Positions 15,923 to 20,033 of a DNA stretch of 20,033 nucleotides are shown here, piece after piece. Both the position numbers and the translations under genes were made by a program. The stretch is from Promethearchaeia archaeon (GTDB lineage Archaea; Asgardarchaeota; Lokiarchaeia; Sigyniarchaeales; SOKP01). The number at the start of each line of letters is the position of its first letter. Within the stretch, counting starts at the first letter, position 1. The DNA lies in contig JAHQWS010000283.1 in the NCBI GenBank assembly GCA_029856295.1, forward strand, positions 1 to 20,033. Direction: 5' to 3'. The notes under the pieces are model-generated. The model saw only the letters and a list, made by a program, of their open reading frames with translations, ran no database searches and was not told the origin of the DNA.

Positions 15923-17107
15923 ATGGAGAAAATGACTGCCCGTGAAAGAATTATTAAGGCAATTAGTCATGAAGAACCTGATTTTGTGCCATCTTTCGAG
16001 GCATCTATTGACAATCTAGCCGTGTGTAAGCATTTTAAAGTTAAATATGGGCTATTAGGTGCTGGTCAGTCTTATAAAACCGTTTATGATATGAAATTTG
16101 AAAATAGTAAGCAATTTAATAAGTTAATGGGTGAAATCAATGCTTTTAAGATGGGTTTACCAAATGTTGTCAAATTATATAGGCGAATTGGGATAGATCT
16201 CGTTCCCTCACCTATAGCTTTATTTCCCAAATTATTCAATAAAGATGGTTTTGTAGATGAATATGGAAGAATTAATCATTTTAAACTAAATCCTGCTGAT
16301 AAAATGGATATTGTGTATTATATGGGAGGAGCTATAAAAGATTTTGAAGATTTTGAAAATTTTCCTCCTTTAGATCCTGATGATCCAAGAAGGGAAGAAA
16401 TTCAGAAGGAAGCTAAACGTCTTGAGGAAAAATTTGCCGGAAAAGTACACATCGCCCCAATGATTTTTGGCATGATGGAAATGACTTGGGAGGCATTTGG
16501 CTTAGAAAATTTTAGTCGTTTACTAGCTCAAAGAGAAAATATCAAGAAAGTTTTCGATAATAGAGGTAAATTTACTATAGAGTTAGTTAAAAGATTAATT
16601 GAATGGGGAGAGAACGGGGTAATTATCATGTGTGATGACTATGGATATAAAGGAGGACCATTCATGAGCCCTCAAAATTATCGGAATTATGTATTTCCTT
16701 GGCTGAAGCGCATATGTGATACGGCTCATAAGGGTGGATTAAAATTCATCCTGCACAGTTGTGGTGATATTGAAAAAGTTTTTGAAGATATTATCAAATG
16801 TGGTGTTGACGCGGTTCATCCAATCGAACCTACAACAGCAAATCCTGAATACGATATTTTTAAGCTAAATGAAAAATATGGTGATAAAATCACTTTTGTA
16901 GGAAATGTGTCACCCCAAGATCTTGCAGATAAGGATCCAGAGACCATTCGAAATTACACTAAAAAATTACTTAAAGAAATTGCACCCAGAGGGGGTTTAA
17001 TTTTAAGCTCCGGCCATAGTATAAATCCAGCAATTAAACTGGAAAATTTTCTGGCTATGAGAGACATGTTAGATAAGTATGGGAGATATCCTATTCATAT
17101 AATCTGA
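15923..17107 (+). CDS. MtaA/UroD-superfamily protein (probable methyltransferase), second copy
   Basis: This 394-residue TIM-barrel protein of the uroporphyrinogen decarboxylase superfamily is only distantly similar to the first copy, so the two are not a recent duplication. Visible features are TARERIIKAISHEEPDFVP at the N-terminus, IIMCDDYGYKGGPFMSP (234-250), the zinc motif HSCG (H278, C280) in KFILHSCGDIEKVFEDI, VDAVHPIEP (295-303), VGNVSPQDL (326-334) and a third-ligand histidine H365 in LSSGHSINPA where classical MtaA has Cys. This set indicates a zinc-bound thiol- or corrinoid-linked methyltransferase rather than HemE. The extra length relative to the first copy lies in the region before about residue 150, including a DFEDFENFPPLDPDDP segment. 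It is 23 bases downstream of fucI, so it should be co-transcribed with it. The substrate is unknown. Confidence 0.85.
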   Translation: MEKMTARERIIKAISHEEPDFVPSFEASIDNLAVCKHFKVKYGLLGAGQSYKTVYDMKFENSKQFNKLMGEINAFKMGLPNVVKLYRRIGIDLVPSPIALFPKLFNKDGFVDEYGRINHFKLNPADKMDIVYYMGGAIKDFEDFENFPPLDPDDPRREEIQKEAKRLEEKFAGKVHIAPMIFGMMEMTWEAFGLENFSRLLAQRENIKKVFDNRGKFTIELVKRLIEWGENGVIIMCDDYGYKGGPFMSPQNYRNYVFPWLKRICDTAHKGGLKFILHSCGDIEKVFEDIIKCGVDAVHPIEPTTANPEYDIFKLNEKYGDKITFVGNVSPQDLADKDPETIRNYTKKLLKEIAPRGGLILSSGHSINPAIKLENFLAMRDMLDKYGRYPIHII

Positions 17108-17254
17108 TCAAATTTTATCCTACAATTTTTATAAATTAATATAGTACCAATGCTAAATAAGATAATAAGTATGAAATTATAATTTCTAATTCCATTAATA
17201 ATTTTTATGTACTATGTTGAATTCCACTTATATAGATTTTAAAAGTGAAAAAAT
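17108..17254. promoter_or_regulatory. Promoter region of the FadD-like gene with a 14-bp palindrome
   Basis: This 147-base A/T-rich gap contains the perfect palindrome GAAATTATAATTTC (17173-17186), flanked by a wider inverted repeat ATAGTAC (17141-17147) and GTACTAT (17209-17215) that is nearly centred on it. A TATA-like TTATATAGATTTTAAA lies near 17228-17243, about 15-25 bases before the ATG. The nested symmetry could be a regulator site for the acyl-CoA synthetase gene. Short palindromes are frequent in such DNA. Confidence 0.4.
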
Positions 17255-19024
17255 ATGTCAGAATGGCAAGTTAATGAAGAAAAAGCATGGTTTAAAAAAT
17301 GGTGGCCTGATAAAACTCCCCGCAACTATAACTTTGAAATTATAAATACAGGGGAATTTTTTGAAAGGCAGAGAAAAGAGCATGCTAATAAAAAAATGAT
17401 GTGGTTTCTCCGTTCTTGGATGACATACGAAGAGGCAGGTAAAGCTATTGATTCTTTTGGGACTGCCCTTCATAATCTGGGAGTGAAAAAAGGAGAGACC
17501 GTAGCTTTGCTCTTACCAAATAGTTTTCAATATGTCATTGCATTTTATGGCGCATTGAAAATTGGCGCTATTGCTACAGGTATTAATCCTACGTATAAAC
17601 CACTTGAAGTGTTACATCATATTGAAATTACTAAAACTAAATATCTAATAACCCTTGATGCATTGTATAAAGAATTAATTAAACCCATCTTACATAAGAC
17701 TCAAATTGAATTCGTAATTTCTACTAACATAGCAGATTTAGCATCTGGACTTTCTGGTGCTATTAAGTTCATCGGTAAGCTGATTGGGAAGATACCTAAG
17801 GGAAAAGTTGATTTTCCTAAAACGTACAAGTTTTTAGATCTCTTGGAAACAACTCCTAATTTACCTAATGTGAAAATTGATCCAATTAATGATACAGCAA
17901 CATATATTATGACAGGGGGTACAACAGGTATCCCTAAAGCTACAATACTTACTCATTTTAATATAGTTACCAATGCAATTCAGTGTATGCTATGGTTTGG
18001 TGGTGAAGACCCCGGTGTTGGAGATATCGCAGCTCTTCCCCTTTTTCATTCTTTTGGAATGACAGCATGTATGAATACTAGTATTGCATTGGCTGGCTTT
18101 ATAATGTTGTTTCCCAGACCTCCTGAAACAGGCGAATTTCTAAAAGAGATTAATGAAATTGAGGTCCCCAATGGTCTTTTATATGCGGGTGCAGAAATTT
18201 TATTTAAAAGAATTGCGGATTATCCAAATCTTCAAAAATTTCCGGATCTATTTGGAAAATTGAAACTCTGTATTTCAGGCGCAGGACCTTTACATCGTCC
18301 TGTAAGAGATGCATTTGTTGAGCATACAGGAGGAAGACTTGTTGAAGGGTATGGATTAAGTGAAGCATCTCCGGTTGTAGGTGCTGGTAATTTATTTGGA
18401 GAAAGTCCGACAGGACCAATTGGTATGCCTATAACAGGAACTGATTGGGGTATTTGGCCCGCTGATGCTTTAACTTTGAAAGACGGACCAATTGCCGATG
18501 GACTGCAGGATTCCAAATATGGAGAACAATATACGGGAGAATTATGCATTTGCGGACCGCAAGTAATGAAAGGTTATCTAGATCAACCCGAAGAGACTCA
18601 AGCAACATTGCAAGAATGGGATGGAAAAGTTTGGTTACGCACTGGTGATATTGGATTTATGGCTCCAGATGGAACAGTTATTCTTAGAGATCGAAAAAAA
18701 CAATTAATTAAAGTTGCAGGTCATTCTGTTTTTCCTACAGAAATAGAAACTATGATTATGAAGCATAAAAAAGTAAGCGAAGCTGCTGTTGCGGGTTTAC
18801 CCGATCCGGAAGGAAAAGTAGGAGAAATAGCTAAAGCTTGGGTTGTAATCAAACCAGAATATGTCGGTACGCTGACTGAAGAAGAACTTAGGGTATGGAT
18901 GACAGAATATATAACAGGATGGAAAGTACCAAAATTAATTGAATTTATTGATGAGGTTCCTAAAAATATTTTGGGTAAAGTACAGCGAAGAGCTCTACAA
19001 GAAGCAGATCCCCTATATAAATAA
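17255..19024 (+). CDS. Long-chain fatty acid-CoA ligase (FadD-like)
   Basis: This 589-residue AMP-forming acyl-CoA synthetase belongs to the FadD/4-coumarate-CoA-ligase-like group and activates a fatty or aryl acid to its CoA ester. The ATP loop reads TGGTTGIPK (220-228), with Gly in place of the usual Ser at the second position. EGYGLSEASP (364-373), RTGDIG (462-467), RDRKKQLIKVAGHSVFP (478-494) and the catalytic lysine K575 in PKNILGKVQRRAL complete the set. A polar insert around 401-426 (WPADALTLKDGPIADGL and following) lengthens the loop after the SEASP motif. It is clearly different from the FATP-type enzyme at 5231-7117, so the two probably serve different acids. There is no signal peptide or obvious membrane segment. 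It is transcribed alone, ends in a T-rich tract and converges on the DUF1295 gene. Confidence 0.93.
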   Translation: MSEWQVNEEKAWFKKWWPDKTPRNYNFEIINTGEFFERQRKEHANKKMMWFLRSWMTYEEAGKAIDSFGTALHNLGVKKGETVALLLPNSFQYVIAFYGALKIGAIATGINPTYKPLEVLHHIEITKTKYLITLDALYKELIKPILHKTQIEFVISTNIADLASGLSGAIKFIGKLIGKIPKGKVDFPKTYKFLDLLETTPNLPNVKIDPINDTATYIMTGGTTGIPKATILTHFNIVTNAIQCMLWFGGEDPGVGDIAALPLFHSFGMTACMNTSIALAGFIMLFPRPPETGEFLKEINEIEVPNGLLYAGAEILFKRIADYPNLQKFPDLFGKLKLCISGAGPLHRPVRDAFVEHTGGRLVEGYGLSEASPVVGAGNLFGESPTGPIGMPITGTDWGIWPADALTLKDGPIADGLQDSKYGEQYTGELCICGPQVMKGYLDQPEETQATLQEWDGKVWLRTGDIGFMAPDGTVILRDRKKQLIKVAGHSVFPTEIETMIMKHKKVSEAAVAGLPDPEGKVGEIAKAWVVIKPEYVGTLTEEELRVWMTEYITGWKVPKLIEFIDEVPKNILGKVQRRALQEADPLYK

Positions 19025-19097
19025 TAAAACCTTTTTTTTATTTAATTTCCATCGATTTTATCTGTTTTTAGAACCTTTAAATTAAAAACAAAAAAAA
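19025..19097. terminator. T-rich terminator region between convergent genes
   Basis: Directly after the acyl-CoA synthetase stop is CCTTTTTTTATTTAATTTCC on the plus strand. On the other side, a long A-run (about 19085-19099) reads as a T-tract for the convergent minus-strand gene. Such tracts are sufficient for archaeal termination. No strong hairpin is seen. Confidence 0.5.
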
Positions 19098-19943
19098 TTA
19101 TTTTTTATTTTTCTTTGGAAACCAGGGTATAAATGTGCTAGTTCTTTTTCGGTACTCAGCAAATTCATCATCACCTTCATGGATTTTATTTAATAATTTC
19201 ACACCTGATACATTAATTATTTGAAAAGTTATATAAACAGGCCCGAAAATGGTAATAAAACCCCAGGGAATCGCTAAAGCTATTATAAATATGCCCCACC
19301 ACATAGTGACCTCTCCAAAATAGTTGGGATGTTGAGTATATTTCCATAATCCCTCATCCATGACTTTTTTTGTTCTATTAGGATTTTTAAGAAATTTATA
19401 AAGTTGGCAATCTCCAACAGATTCGAAATAAAAGCCAATTACCCATATGATAAGACCGACCCATAAAGTTATTCCTGCAAAATCTAATAGACTAGAGATT
19501 TGTGGATTTTCATTGCTATTTATCCAGAGGGTAGGAAAAACAACGATAAAAATTACTAATCCTTGGAATAAATATATTTTAGCAAAACTTCTTAAAAAGA
19601 GATTCATCCCTTTTTCTTTCCACCTTTCTCGCATTAAGGCATATCGACGATCTTCTGGTTTACCCTTATTTCTAATATGTACATAATTCGCAAGCCTTAG
19701 AGCCCACAATAGAACTAGAATTGTTACAATAATTTGACGAATTGAAACCATTCCGGTTTCTGTGTACGTGAAAAAAAGGCTAGTAAATGCAACAAGAAAA
19801 TAAGCAGGTCCGTAAAAAATATCCATAGTTCCCCAATTTTTCTTTATGGTTCCAACTGTACATGCAATAAGGATATATAAAAATAATACTAAAACTGTAT
19901 ATAATATAATTAACAACATAGAAATATCAATTACATTTAACAC
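19098..19943 (-). CDS. DUF1295 / steroid 5-alpha-reductase-like membrane protein
   Basis: This 281-residue integral membrane protein has about seven hydrophobic segments. The C-terminal half carries the DUF1295 signature shared with steroid 5-alpha-reductases and isoprenylcysteine methyltransferase-like proteins: FYFESVGDCQLYKF (171-184), DEGLWKYTQHPNYFGE (196-211) and the terminal FAEYRKRTSTFIPWFPKK (261-278). Family members with known activity reduce double bonds of sterols, polyprenols or enoyl chains using NADPH. An isoprenoid-lipid substrate would be natural in an archaeon, but this is inference. The longest frame starts with a GTG at 19943, preceded by AGGGG that overlaps it. An ATG at 19919 would shorten the protein by eight residues. 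A TATA-like ATTATAAATT (19971-19980) lies about 30 bases upstream of the GTG. Confidence 0.85.
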   Translation of the reverse strand: MLNVIDISMLLIILYTVLVLFLYILIACTVGTIKKNWGTMDIFYGPAYFLVAFTSLFFTYTETGMVSIRQIIVTILVLLWALRLANYVHIRNKGKPEDRRYALMRERWKEKGMNLFLRSFAKIYLFQGLVIFIVVFPTLWINSNENPQISSLLDFAGITLWVGLIIWVIGFYFESVGDCQLYKFLKNPNRTKKVMDEGLWKYTQHPNYFGEVTMWWGIFIIALAIPWGFITIFGPVYITFQIINVSGVKLLNKIHEGDDEFAEYRKRTSTFIPWFPKKNKK

Positions 19944-19977
19944 CCCTAAATATATATTTAATTCTCTAATAATTTAT

Positions 19978-19995
19978 AATTCTCAAAAGAGAATT
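19978..19995. repeat. Perfect inverted repeat upstream of the DUF1295 gene
   Basis: AATTCTC and GAGAATT form a 7-bp perfect inverted repeat around AAAA. A third AATTCTC occurs at 19960-19966 between this site and the gene. The repeat overlaps the edge of the TATA-like box, a position where a repressor could act. It could also belong to a gene beyond the window edge. Confidence 0.35.
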
Positions 19996-20033
19996 CTTTC
20001 TCAAAACTATAATAAATTCAGTGATATATTGAT

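Noticed and set aside
11414..17107. Both UroD-superfamily genes as heme-pathway uroporphyrinogen decarboxylase (HemE).
   Set aside because: They carry the HSCG zinc motif of the methyltransferase branch, sit in fucose operons and have no tetrapyrrole genes nearby.

Overview
This is an AT-rich window (intergenic DNA very rich in A/T runs) with 15 well-supported or plausible genes plus one gene cut by the left edge. There are no RNA genes, insertion sequences or CRISPR arrays that I can see. The gene content (two different acyl-CoA synthetases, two MtaA/UroD-like genes, a ceramidase-like hydrolase, a DUF1295 membrane protein), TATA-like A/T boxes, a TTG start, short GAGG-type ribosome sites inside operons, and the general lack of signal peptides fit an uncultured archaeon. 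An Asgard (Loki-like) lineage is my best guess. That assignment is inference and cannot be proven here: there is no rRNA or marker gene.

Layout. Left part (1-1875, minus strand): a 12-helix MFS transporter followed by the start of an unrecognised gene that runs off the window. Next (1982-7117, plus strand): a neutral-ceramidase-like hydrolase, a DegT-family PLP enzyme, a 116-residue orphan and a FATP-type acyl-CoA synthetase. 7142-8503 (minus strand): a Gfo/Idh/MocA oxidoreductase preceded by an 85-residue ORF that looks like the N-terminal stub of a larger protein.

The centre (8620-17107) is a fucose-centred locus. Two tandem GH29 alpha-L-fucosidases are followed after 20 bases by an MtaA/UroD-like gene. 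A convergent sulfatase comes next. Divergent from the sulfatase, an L-fucose isomerase is again followed, after 23 bases, by a second MtaA/UroD-like gene. Together these suggest intracellular breakdown of sulfated, fucose-containing oligosaccharides: fucosidases release L-fucose, the sulfatase removes sulfate esters, and FucI makes L-fuculose. The kinase, aldolase, transporter and sulfatase maturase are not in the window. The repeated pairing of a fucose gene with an MtaA-like gene is the most interesting feature. It hints that methyl groups (for example from O-methylated fucose) are handled in the same pathway.

Right part: a second, FadD-like acyl-CoA synthetase (plus strand) and a convergent DUF1295/steroid-5-alpha-reductase-like membrane protein.
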